From contig NZ_JXRU01000033.1 of assembly GCF_000967865.1 (NCBI RefSeq), positions 124,001-188,000 on the forward strand: DNA of 64,000 nucleotides, read 5' to 3'. The notes under the pieces are model-generated. The model saw only the letters and a list, made by a program, of their open reading frames with translations, was not told the DNA's origin and did not search any database. Each line of letters starts with the position of its first letter. The first letter of the stretch is position 1. The DNA is from Microbacterium sp. SA39. Its GTDB lineage: Bacteria > Actinomycetota > Actinomycetes > Actinomycetales > Microbacteriaceae. Positions 25,940 through 32,984 of the stretch are shown piece after piece. The position numbers were made by a program, and so were the translations under genes.

Positions 25940-27247
25940 TCAGCCGGCGATCTTCTCGCCGGCGGCCTGCATCTGTGCCATGCCGTCTTCGACCGTGACC
26001 TGGCCGTTGAGGACCGAGACCAGGATCGGCCGGATCTCGTTCGTGATGTCGGCGACGATCGGCGACACGATCGGCGGCATCGCGCTGGCGATCGAGTCGT
26101 TGGCCGCGGCCCCGTACGGAGAGTTCTCGTCGGTCACCATTCCCTCGCGCGCCGGGTAGGCGGCGGGGACGGATGCCTTGGAGGCGTCTTCGCTCACGGC
26201 GGAGGCCATCATGACGAAGAGCATGTCATGGTCGAGCTTCGTGTTGAACGGGATGGACCAGCCGTCGATCGACAGGCGGTTGTAGGAGTACTCGGCGTCG
26301 GCCGACACCTTCGGCGCCCCCGCGAATCCGAAGTTCTCGAACAGCTTCGAGTTCGCCTCGAGCGTCAGGTCGAACATGCGACCGGAGAACATGATCGACA
26401 TCGCGGCCGTGCCGTTGAACATCTGCTGCTGCACCTTGGGCTGGTCGAAGGTCGTGACCTGCGGGTCCATGTACGGCTTGAGCGCGATCATCGCCTCGAG
26501 GGCCTGCTGGGCCTCGGGGGTGTCGAGCGTGACGTCGCCCTCCGCTGTGACGAAGTCGGCACCGAGGGAGTTCATCGCTCCCTGGAATCCGGTGCTGACG
26601 TCGGCAGTCGCGAGCCACGGCAGCGCGATCGGGTAGTCCATGAGGCCCTCGGCCTTGATGGCCTCAGCCGCCTCGATCATCTCGTCGAACGTGGTGGGGA
26701 CCTCGAGGCCGAGGTCTTCGAAGATGTCGGTGCGGTAGGCCATCACGAACATCTGCGCCTGCATCGGGATCGCGTAGATGTCGCCGTCGTAGGACATGCC
26801 CTCGACCATCGACTCGCTGATGTCGCCGAGGCCGTAGTCGTCGGCGTACTTGTCCCACAGGTCGTTGAGTGGAACGAGCTTCTCCTCTTCGCCGAAGCCC
26901 GGGATGACGAATCCGTAGGTCTCGATGATGTCGTAGGTGCCCGTCTCGCCGGCGAGCGTCGCCGTCGTCTTCGTGACCTGTCCGCCGAAGTCGATCGGGT
27001 CGTGCTTCAGCGTCACGTCGTCGTTCGAGCAGCTCGAGACCATCGTGTCGGTGAAGGGGTCGATCGCGGAGGAGTTGTAAGCGAGGACGTTGACCGTGGT
27101 CTCGCCTTCGAGGGCGGTGTAGTCGCACGACACCGTCGTGGAGTTCTCATTGTCAGTGCGGGAGCCCGCGCCGCAGCTGGTGAGGGCGACGATGCCCACG
27201 GCTGCGAGAGCGAGTACCGGCAGTGCTCGATGCTGTGTGTGTCCCAT
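25940..27247 (-). CDS. Extracellular sugar-binding lipoprotein (family 1)
   Basis: A 435-residue ABC binding protein. The signal peptide ends at lipobox ALTSC, so the mature protein is anchored at about Cys25. The domain has the family 1 layout: TVNVLAYNSS at the first strand, a central Trp/Tyr-rich cleft region (YDGDIYAIPMQAQMFVMAYR, where a hinge crosses) and a C-terminal helix with VEDGMAQMQAAGE. The ATG at 27247 lacks a clear ribosome site. It heads the importer operon, with two LacI-like palindromes upstream at 27257-27270 and 27312-27325. The cargo is probably a sugar or sugar acid derivative used by the HisD2 pathway. Confidence 0.88.
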   Translation of the reverse strand: MGHTQHRALPVLALAAVGIVALTSCGAGSRTDNENSTTVSCDYTALEGETTVNVLAYNSSAIDPFTDTMVSSCSNDDVTLKHDPIDFGGQVTKTTATLAGETGTYDIIETYGFVIPGFGEEEKLVPLNDLWDKYADDYGLGDISESMVEGMSYDGDIYAIPMQAQMFVMAYRTDIFEDLGLEVPTTFDEMIEAAEAIKAEGLMDYPIALPWLATADVSTGFQGAMNSLGADFVTAEGDVTLDTPEAQQALEAMIALKPYMDPQVTTFDQPKVQQQMFNGTAAMSIMFSGRMFDLTLEANSKLFENFGFAGAPKVSADAEYSYNRLSIDGWSIPFNTKLDHDMLFVMMASAVSEDASKASVPAAYPAREGMVTDENSPYGAAANDSIASAMPPIVSPIVADITNEIRPILVSVLNGQVTVEDGMAQMQAAGEKIAG

Positions 27248-27256
27248 ACGGGTGAT

Positions 27257-27270
27257 GGTATACGTATGCA
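27257..27270. promoter_or_regulatory. LacI-type operator, importer-proximal site
   Basis: GGTATACGTATGCA matches 12 of 14 positions of TGCATACGTATGCA. It lies 10 bp upstream of the importer start codon, where a bound repressor would block initiation or elongation. Confidence 0.65.
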
Positions 27271-27311
27271 GTCAACTTAGGGAAGCCTATGTTCTGGGAA
27301 ATTATTCCCTG

Positions 27312-27325
27312 TGTATACGTATACG
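27312..27325. promoter_or_regulatory. LacI-type operator, importer-distal site
   Basis: The 12-bp perfect palindrome GTATACGTATAC (27313-27324) shares the TATACGTAT core with the proximal site 55 bp away. Spacing close to five helical turns would allow two repressor dimers on the same face or looping. Confidence 0.6.
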
Positions 27326-27384
27326 GGAGATGAAGGGTTGGCCACCGTCCAATATTCCGGTCACCGTCGACCGAAAGGCACTGG

Positions 27385-27714
27385 TCAGGCGGTCATCGCC
27401 TTCAGGTGCCTGCCGCTCGCCACCTGTGGAGCAAGTCGTGGGCCGGTGAGGTCGAGGCCGCGTGTGGAGGATGCCTCATTCATCATGACCGTGAGCAGTT
27501 CGTGATCGAGTGAGACATCGGTGTCGAGGTGGAAGCGCAGGGGGACCGAGGCGTGCATCCACAATGTCTCGGTGGCCCCATCGCGCTCGGGCATCGTCAA
27601 CGCGAAAGACTCCCCGCGACGCAGCTTGGTGACGACGATCGCACGGACATGTGCCAGGACGCGGTCGTCCATCTGGATCGGGGCATTGGCGCTGGCGTAG
27701 TTCAGACTTCCCAT
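27385..27714 (-). CDS. DUF7882 family protein
   Basis: A 109-residue protein. The ATG at 27714 follows GAGGGG. The core DDRVLAHVRAIVVTKLRRGE, then LWMHASVPLRFHLD and a C-terminal MMNEASSTRGLDL are the hallmarks of a small family common in Microbacteriaceae, once mislabelled as ATP-dependent DNA ligase. No ligase motif (KxDG) is present. It is divergent from a MarR regulator and shares a perfect palindromic operator with it, so it is probably controlled by that protein. The function is unknown. Confidence 0.75.
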   Translation of the reverse strand: MGSLNYASANAPIQMDDRVLAHVRAIVVTKLRRGESFALTMPERDGATETLWMHASVPLRFHLDTDVSLDHELLTVMMNEASSTRGLDLTGPRLAPQVASGRHLKAMTA

Positions 27715-27755
27715 GATGTCCCCTCGGAGAGCGCGTCGAATGTACGGAGTAGAGA

Positions 27756-27774
27756 TTACTAGACTCTCTAGTAA
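27756..27774. promoter_or_regulatory. Perfect palindrome, probable MarR operator
   Basis: TTACTAGA-CTC-TCTAGTAA is a perfect 8-3-8 palindrome in the divergent space between the DUF7882 and MarR genes, in an A/T-rich stretch. Its size fits a MarR dimer site controlling both genes. Confidence 0.7.
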
Positions 27775-27902
27775 AATCTTGCATCCGTCATTCATCAGGC
27801 ATGTGAACTCCAGGAAACCGTGCGCCCCCGTTCGGCGCTCCCCGGCGGATGACGCCGGTATATCGGTGGGATGGTGGACGACGTCAGAGCAGCGAGGTGG
27901 CA

Positions 27903-28409
27903 ATGAACAGCCCAGAGGAGTTCGGTCGTTCCGGGTACTGGTACCCCGAGACCGAGAGCGCCAGCACGGTGGACGTCCTCAACATGCTGCGGCGCTACCG
28001 CGGCGCCGAGACGGCGATGCGGGCGCGGACCCGTTCCTCGATGGGCATGAACGAGACCGACCTGCTGGCGCTGCGCTTCCTTCTGCGCGAGCAGCGGGCA
28101 GGACGCATCGTGCGCCCGATCGATCTCGCACGGGCGCTGGGCATCTCCACCGCGTCGACGACGACGCTGATCGACCGGCTGGAGAAGGGCGGTCATGCGC
28201 GGCGCGAGGCGCATCCGACCGATCGCCGCGCCGGCGTCGTGGTGCCGACGACCCACAGCGACGACGAGGTCAAGTCCACGCTCGGCGACATGCACCGACG
28301 GATGCTGACGCTCGTGGACGAGATGTCCGATCAGGAGCGGGCCATCGTGACGCGGTTCCTGGCCGGCATGACGTCGGCCATCGAGGAGGCAGCCGACCTC
28401 GACCGGTAG
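27903..28409 (+). CDS. MarR-family transcriptional regulator
   Basis: A 168-residue regulator. The ATG at 27903 follows GAGGTGG; the frame upstream is not gene-like. The winged helix spans about residues 40-125: ETDLLALRFLLREQ, then PIDLARALGISTASTTTLIDRLEKGG and the wing HPTDRRAGVVV. An N-terminal extension of about 40 residues carries GYWYPE. A perfect palindrome lies 129 bp upstream in the space shared with the divergent DUF7882 gene. It most likely represses both genes; the ligand is unknown. Confidence 0.87.
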   Translation: MNSPEEFGRSGYWYPETESASTVDVLNMLRRYRGAETAMRARTRSSMGMNETDLLALRFLLREQRAGRIVRPIDLARALGISTASTTTLIDRLEKGGHARREAHPTDRRAGVVVPTTHSDDEVKSTLGDMHRRMLTLVDEMSDQERAIVTRFLAGMTSAIEEAADLDR

Positions 28410-28530
28410 CTCCGGGGTCAGAGCCCTTCGGCGATCTCCGTGATCGAGGCGGTGAGCTCCGGCCTTACAGCCCTGCCCGGTCGAGCGCCACCCGCTTCCC
28501 GCCGCTCGCCCTCGGGCTTACGCTCGACCC

Positions 28531-30102
28531 ATGACCGACCTCACCCAGCCCACCGGGCGCGAAGACGCTCTGCGCGCCGTTCCCCGCGAAGACGGCACCG
28601 CACCCCGTGCCCTCGTGCTCGGCGCCACCGGCTACATCGGCGGGCGGCTCACTCCGCGACTGCTCAACGCCGGCTATCGGGTGCGGGTACTGGCGCGCGA
28701 CGCCGTGCGCGCGGCATCCTTCCCCTGGGGTCCCGACTGCGACATCGTCGAGGGGTCGGCCGACGATGCGGATGCCGTCGCGAAGGCCGTCGACGACGTC
28801 GACGTCGTGTACTACCTGATCCACTCGATGACGGCGGGCAAGGGGTTCGAGGAGAGCGACCAGCGCGCGGCGACGACGGTGGCGGATGCCGCGAAGCGCG
28901 CCGGCGTGCACCGGATCGTGTACCTCGGCGGGCTGCATCCGGACGACGTGAAGCTCTCTGCGCACCTGCGCTCGCGCGTCGAGGTCGGCGAGACGTTCCT
29001 GGAGTCGGGTGTGCCGGCGCTCGTGCTGCAGGCCGGCGTCGTGATCGGCTCGGGGTCGGCCTCGTTCGAGATGATCCGACACCTGACCGACGTGCTGCCG
29101 TACATGCCGGCGCCGAAGTGGGTGCGCAACCGCATCCAGCCGATCGCGGTGCGCGATGTGCTGCACTACCTGCTCGGTGCGGCGCGGGTCGACCAGAGCG
29201 TCAACCGCGCGGTCGACATCGGCGGACCCGACGTGCTCCGCTACGGGCAGATGATGAACGGCTACGCGGTCGAGGCAGGCCTCCCCCAGCGGGCGATCGC
29301 CTCACTTCCGGTGCTGACTCCCTGGCTCGCGTCGCACTGGGTGAACCTCGTGACGCCCGTGCCGCGATCGATCGCGCGACCTCTCGTCGCGTCGCTGCAG
29401 AACGAGTGCGTGGTGAAGGACCACGTCGTCGACGAGCTCATCCCACCGCCCGCCGACGGGCTGACCCCGTACCGCCGCGCGGTGGCACTGGCGCTCGGAC
29501 GCCTCGGCTCCGACACGATCGAGACCAGCTGGCAGGATGCCGAGGTCTCGGGCGCACCGAGCGACCCGCTGCCGAGCGACCCGGACTGGGCAGGACGGAC
29601 GGTCTTCACCGACGCGCGGACGCTGAAGTCGAAGGCATCCGTCGACGACCTGTGGCGCGTGATCATCGGCATCGGCGGCGAGAACGGCTGGTACTCGTCG
29701 CCCTTCCTGTGGGCGGTGCGCGGTGTCATGGATCGCCTGGTCGGCGGCGTGGGTCTCCGTCGCGGACGGCGCAGTCGCACGGCCGCACGCATCGGCGATG
29801 CGATCGACTTCTGGCGCGTCGAAGCGGTGTCGCAGCCGCACTCGGGCGAGGAGGATGCCGGGCTGCTGCGGTTGCGCGCCGAGATGAAGGTGCCGGGTGA
29901 GGCATGGCTCGAGCTGCGCGCGATCGCCGACGGCACGAGCTCCCGCTACGAGCAGCGCGCCGTGTTCTTTCCGCGGGGGCTCGCCGGACGGCTGTACTGG
30001 CTGGCGGTGCTGCCGTTCCACGGCTTCATCTTCGCGGGCATGGCGGCGCGGATCACGGCCGCGGCCGAGACGGGTGTCGCTGAACTACCTGTTCAGGCGT
30101 GA
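28531..30102 (+). CDS. NAD(P)-binding SDR protein fused to DUF2867
   Basis: A 523-residue protein. Residues ~25-250 form an atypical SDR (NmrA/complex-I 39 kDa-like) with the nucleotide motif LGATGYIGGRL and VVYYLIHSM. Residues ~340-500 match the DUF2867 pattern, with WYSSPFLWAVRGVMDRLVGG and a late LYWLAVLPFHGFIFAGMA that could contact the membrane. Such fusions are widespread in actinobacteria and have no firmly assigned reaction; quinone or lipid modification has been suggested from similarity only. It stands alone, and its 3' end overlaps the convergent HepT toxin gene by 10 bp. Confidence 0.8.
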   Translation: MTDLTQPTGREDALRAVPREDGTAPRALVLGATGYIGGRLTPRLLNAGYRVRVLARDAVRAASFPWGPDCDIVEGSADDADAVAKAVDDVDVVYYLIHSMTAGKGFEESDQRAATTVADAAKRAGVHRIVYLGGLHPDDVKLSAHLRSRVEVGETFLESGVPALVLQAGVVIGSGSASFEMIRHLTDVLPYMPAPKWVRNRIQPIAVRDVLHYLLGAARVDQSVNRAVDIGGPDVLRYGQMMNGYAVEAGLPQRAIASLPVLTPWLASHWVNLVTPVPRSIARPLVASLQNECVVKDHVVDELIPPPADGLTPYRRAVALALGRLGSDTIETSWQDAEVSGAPSDPLPSDPDWAGRTVFTDARTLKSKASVDDLWRVIIGIGGENGWYSSPFLWAVRGVMDRLVGGVGLRRGRRSRTAARIGDAIDFWRVEAVSQPHSGEEDAGLLRLRAEMKVPGEAWLELRAIADGTSSRYEQRAVFFPRGLAGRLYWLAVLPFHGFIFAGMAARITAAAETGVAELPVQA

Positions 30103-30443
30103 CCGGCTGATTCGATCTCCGCCTCCACGCGCGCCGCGAGCTCCGGAAAAGCCGTGATCACCGTGCGCCAGAGCAGATCTCTGTCGATGCGGTCGTAGTG
30201 ATGCACGACGAAATCGCGGTTGCGAGCCGCCTGACGCCAGACGAGGTGAGAACAACGCGCCTCATCCGCGTGTACGAGCCGCTTCGACAGATCACCGATA
30301 CGATTCGACAGCGCTTCGAATGCCAGTGGTAGCGCAGGGTCGACGTCGAAGGCATCTCGACCGCGCTCAGCGAGGTCCGCGGCTCGGGCGAGGGTGTCCC
30401 GAAGATCGCCGAGCCATCGATTCACGCGATCGGCGGAATTCAC
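30093..30443 (-). CDS. HepT-type HEPN ribonuclease toxin
   Basis: A 116-residue helical HEPN protein of the DUF86/HepT group. The active-site motif RX6HXY reads RNRDFVVHHY at about residues 74-83; Arg and His form the RNase centre and the Tyr is the residue that the partner nucleotidyltransferase modifies in characterised systems. The GTG start overlaps the antitoxin stop (GTGA). Gene order, antitoxin first and toxin second, and the shared operator support a type VII toxin-antitoxin pair. The 3' end overlaps the opposing DUF2867-fusion gene, which suggests that the pair joined this locus by insertion or rearrangement. Confidence 0.85.
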   Translation of the reverse strand: MNSADRVNRWLGDLRDTLARAADLAERGRDAFDVDPALPLAFEALSNRIGDLSKRLVHADEARCSHLVWRQAARNRDFVVHHYDRIDRDLLWRTVITAFPELAARVEAEIESAGHA

Positions 30444-30895
30444 AACCGAACGGCTTCCTGCAGGATCGTCGCATCACGCTCGGAATTCAGCGCCGCCGCG
30501 CTCATGACGGATACCGGCACCCCGAGCAGTGCCTCCATGTCGATCTCGAACTGGGCGACATCGAACAGTGTGGCGTCGGCGTCGGGCGTGACCAGCAGGT
30601 CCACGTCACTGAGCTCGTTCTGGTCTCCGCGGGCGATGGATCCGTAGACCTGCACATCACCCAGATGGGAGAGCGCGGCCAGGCGTTCGATGAGCATGCG
30701 CTGCGCCCGCAGCCGATCCAGACCGATCGTCGTCGACCTCCCCTCGGTCACAGCGAGAAATCGATCGTACGGGAGGAGTACTGCTTGCGGTCGACGGTGA
30801 GACCCGATGATCACCGGCTCATCGGATCCCTCGCGAAACGATCCGATGATGCGCGAGAGGCCCGCCCGCGCATCCGAGACCGAGGTCACATCCAT
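30440..30895 (-). CDS. Antitoxin fusing a Phd/YefM domain to a minimal nucleotidyltransferase (MntA-like)
   Basis: A 151-residue protein. The ATG at 30895 follows GGAGGAG at good spacing; the GTG at 30898 is too close. Residues 1-55 resemble Phd/YefM antitoxins (SVSDARAGLSRIIG, then EPVIIGSHRRPQAVLLPYD). Residues ~75-151 form an MNT domain with the active motif GSX10DXD (GSIARGDQNELSDVDLLV). In MntA-HepT systems the MNT enzyme adds AMP to the toxin tyrosine; the Phd part could bind the TGTACA palindrome upstream and give autoregulation. MNT antitoxins usually lack this DNA-binding part, so the fusion is notable. Confidence 0.82.
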   Translation of the reverse strand: MDVTSVSDARAGLSRIIGSFREGSDEPVIIGSHRRPQAVLLPYDRFLAVTEGRSTTIGLDRLRAQRMLIERLAALSHLGDVQVYGSIARGDQNELSDVDLLVTPDADATLFDVAQFEIDMEALLGVPVSVMSAAALNSERDATILQEAVRL

Positions 30896-30913
30896 CACAA
30901 CTCCTCCAGAGTC

Positions 30914-30931
30914 TGTACAGAATATTGTACA
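30914..30931 (-). promoter_or_regulatory. Toxin-antitoxin promoter with paired TGTACA boxes
   Basis: TGTACA-GAATAT-TGTACA lies 19 bp upstream of the antitoxin ATG. On the minus strand TACAAT inside it is a good -10 box. The site fits autorepression by the Phd-like domain. Confidence 0.65.
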
Positions 30932-30999
30932 ACTTTCGTATCCGGATGCGAAGGGTGAAGGAGCGGGTGAGAAACCTGCTGCTCAGGCGCGACCGCCGA

Positions 31000-31808
31000 G
31001 CTCCGAGTTCGCCGATGCCTGTCACTATCTCGACTCCGTGGCCGATCTGCAGCGCGCCGAGACTGAGGGAGGCCGCGGTGCCGAAGAGCGTGACGATGAT
31101 GGAGAAGATGTCGATCGTGCGGCCGAGCGGGCCGGTCGTGCCCTTCAGCGGGGTCCGGCCACGGCGGAACGCGCCGTAGGCGATGGCCGCACCGACCAGC
31201 GCGTAGAACGCCCACGCCTGAGGACCCCAGTGATAGAGCACCTGCGCCTGCGCGGTGTGCATCGCCTCGAGAGTGTTCGCCTGCACCGTGCCGGGCGGCG
31301 GAGTCTCGAAGAACGTCAGAGGCTCGGCGGCGCCCCAGAACACCAGGCCGATGCCCATGCCCGCGGCGAAGAGCATCGAGATCCACGAGAACATCGAGAA
31401 CTCGGGTTCCTCGTCGTCACGGCCCAGCGGGATGCGCCCGTAGCGGCTGAAGCCGACGAACAGCATGAACACCAGGATGACGGTGGCGATAGTCGTGAAG
31501 AAGAAGCCGAATTACTCGACGACCCAGCTGAGGACCGCCGACGTCGTGCCCGACATGTTGGCGCCCGCGAACAGACCCCATGCGATGAACGCCACCACGA
31601 GCGCGAGAGCGACACCGAAGACGAGCTTGTCCGTGCGGTATGAGCGGCCGGTCTCCTCGACCGAGACTCCCGGGACGAGCGCCGGATGCACGCTGCGCGG
31701 CGGCACAGCCGAGAGGTCGCGGACGATCTTCTTCGCGGTCGGGACGACACCTGTTCCCGGCGGTCTTCCTGCGGAGCGTGGGGTCGGCTTCTCGTCAGGC
31801 GTGTCCAT
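31000..31808 (-). pseudogene. BCCT-family betaine/choline/carnitine transporter remnant
   Basis: From the ATG at 31808 the frame encodes an N-terminal region, the first helix (KLVFGVALALVVAFIAWGLF) and SWVVE, then a TAA at 31512-31514. The same frame resumes at once with FGFFFTTIATVILV and continues through BCCT landmarks such as SMLFAAGMGIGLVFWGAAEP, YHWGPQAWAFY and SLGALQIGHGVEIV. Homology stops near 31000 (GIGELG), where the sequence changes to toxin-antitoxin flanking DNA. A full BCCT transporter has over 500 residues, so about 60 percent is missing. The gene is dead twice over: a nonsense codon and a lost 3' part. It would have imported an osmoprotectant. Confidence 0.82.
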
Positions 31809-31949
31809 GGAGAACCATTCTCCCACGGCGATATTCCGGCACCCGGGGCGAGTGGGAGCGGATGCCGCCGCACCGATGTACCGGAATACGATCCTGCCGA
31901 TCTGAGCGCGTCCGACGCTGCCCGCGTCCGTGATGCCTAGCCTCAGCAG

Positions 31950-32984
31950 ATGGCATTCACGACACGCTCAGGGCGAACCGTCGCGATGGGAACAGGCGCG
32001 ATGAACACGGGGGCGATCCTGGCATTCGCATCCCTCGCGCTCCTGGTGTTTCCTGCATCCGTCTCCGCGGGGTACATCGCCTGGTTCCTGTGGCCCGGCG
32101 CACGCGAGTTCATCGAAGCAGCCCTGCCCTACGCCCTCGCCTTCGCGATCACGGCGCTCGGCGCACAGTTCATGCTCCGAGCCGGAACCGCAGTCTGCTG
32201 GCTCACCGCATTCGTCGGCCCGAAGAATCTCGTTCGCGACCACTTCGCCGCCTCGGCTCGGTCCCGCACTGCACTTCTCGCCGTGGTGGCGGTCGCACTC
32301 ACCTTCGTGCTGATCGCCATACTGCGGTATCCGTTCGGGGACGCCCGCCCCTTCCTCATCATCGGTGCGACCGGCGTCCTCATCGCCCTCGACATCGCAA
32401 CGGTGCGAGGCGTTCTCAGGATCGCTCGGACGAGTCGGTCTGCGGCCTTCTTCGACGGGATGACAGAGGCTGAGAAGAGGGCAGCCGATCGCCCCTGGCC
32501 GGTTCGGTCGCGCCCCAGCTTCGCCGACCCGAGCGTGATCGAGTCGGTCGAGGACGCACGACGGTACGCCCGTCGAGCCAAGGATTCGGCGGAACTTCAC
32601 ACCTGGATCGGTGCCGGGATCATCGTCATCTCCACTGCGTTCATCGGTTCATCGCTCTCCGCGATGTGGGAGAACCCCGGCCCGCTCTCCACGTTCTCGG
32701 GGTACACGGTTCTCGGTTTCGCGGCGCTCGGCTTCGCCATCCAACGACGAGCGCGAAGCTATCGCGCACTCGAGAACGACTTCTCGACACGCGCGCACGT
32801 TCTCGAGACGCGGCTTGCGGCCGCCAGTCAGCAGCTGCGGCAACCGCGGCGCACTGGGATGATCACACGGATGCTGCGGAGGATTTCGGCTCTGATCCGC
32901 GGCGTGGCTGACGCGGCCCGCGCCGCCCGATCCCGGCGAACACCGAATGCAGGAGCGGCAGCGCCGAGACGCAGATCAGCGTGA
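31950..32984 (+). CDS. Membrane protein of unknown function
   Basis: A 344-residue protein that I do not recognise. About six hydrophobic helices are visible: residues ~23-49, 58-76, 107-125, 133-151, 219-240 and 251-264. A cytosolic loop of about 65 charged residues lies between helices 4 and 5, and the Arg/Ala-rich tail includes a short coiled-coil-like stretch (NDFSTRAHVLETRLAAASQQL). The ATG at 31950 lacks a strong ribosome site; an ATG at 32001 is an alternative. Its last 122 bp are antisense to the end of the UbiB-like gene, so the true C-terminus may be shorter. Neighbouring genes give no functional hint. Confidence 0.6.
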   Translation: MAFTTRSGRTVAMGTGAMNTGAILAFASLALLVFPASVSAGYIAWFLWPGAREFIEAALPYALAFAITALGAQFMLRAGTAVCWLTAFVGPKNLVRDHFAASARSRTALLAVVAVALTFVLIAILRYPFGDARPFLIIGATGVLIALDIATVRGVLRIARTSRSAAFFDGMTEAEKRAADRPWPVRSRPSFADPSVIESVEDARRYARRAKDSAELHTWIGAGIIVISTAFIGSSLSAMWENPGPLSTFSGYTVLGFAALGFAIQRRARSYRALENDFSTRAHVLETRLAAASQQLRQPRRTGMITRMLRRISALIRGVADAARAARSRRTPNAGAAAPRRRSA

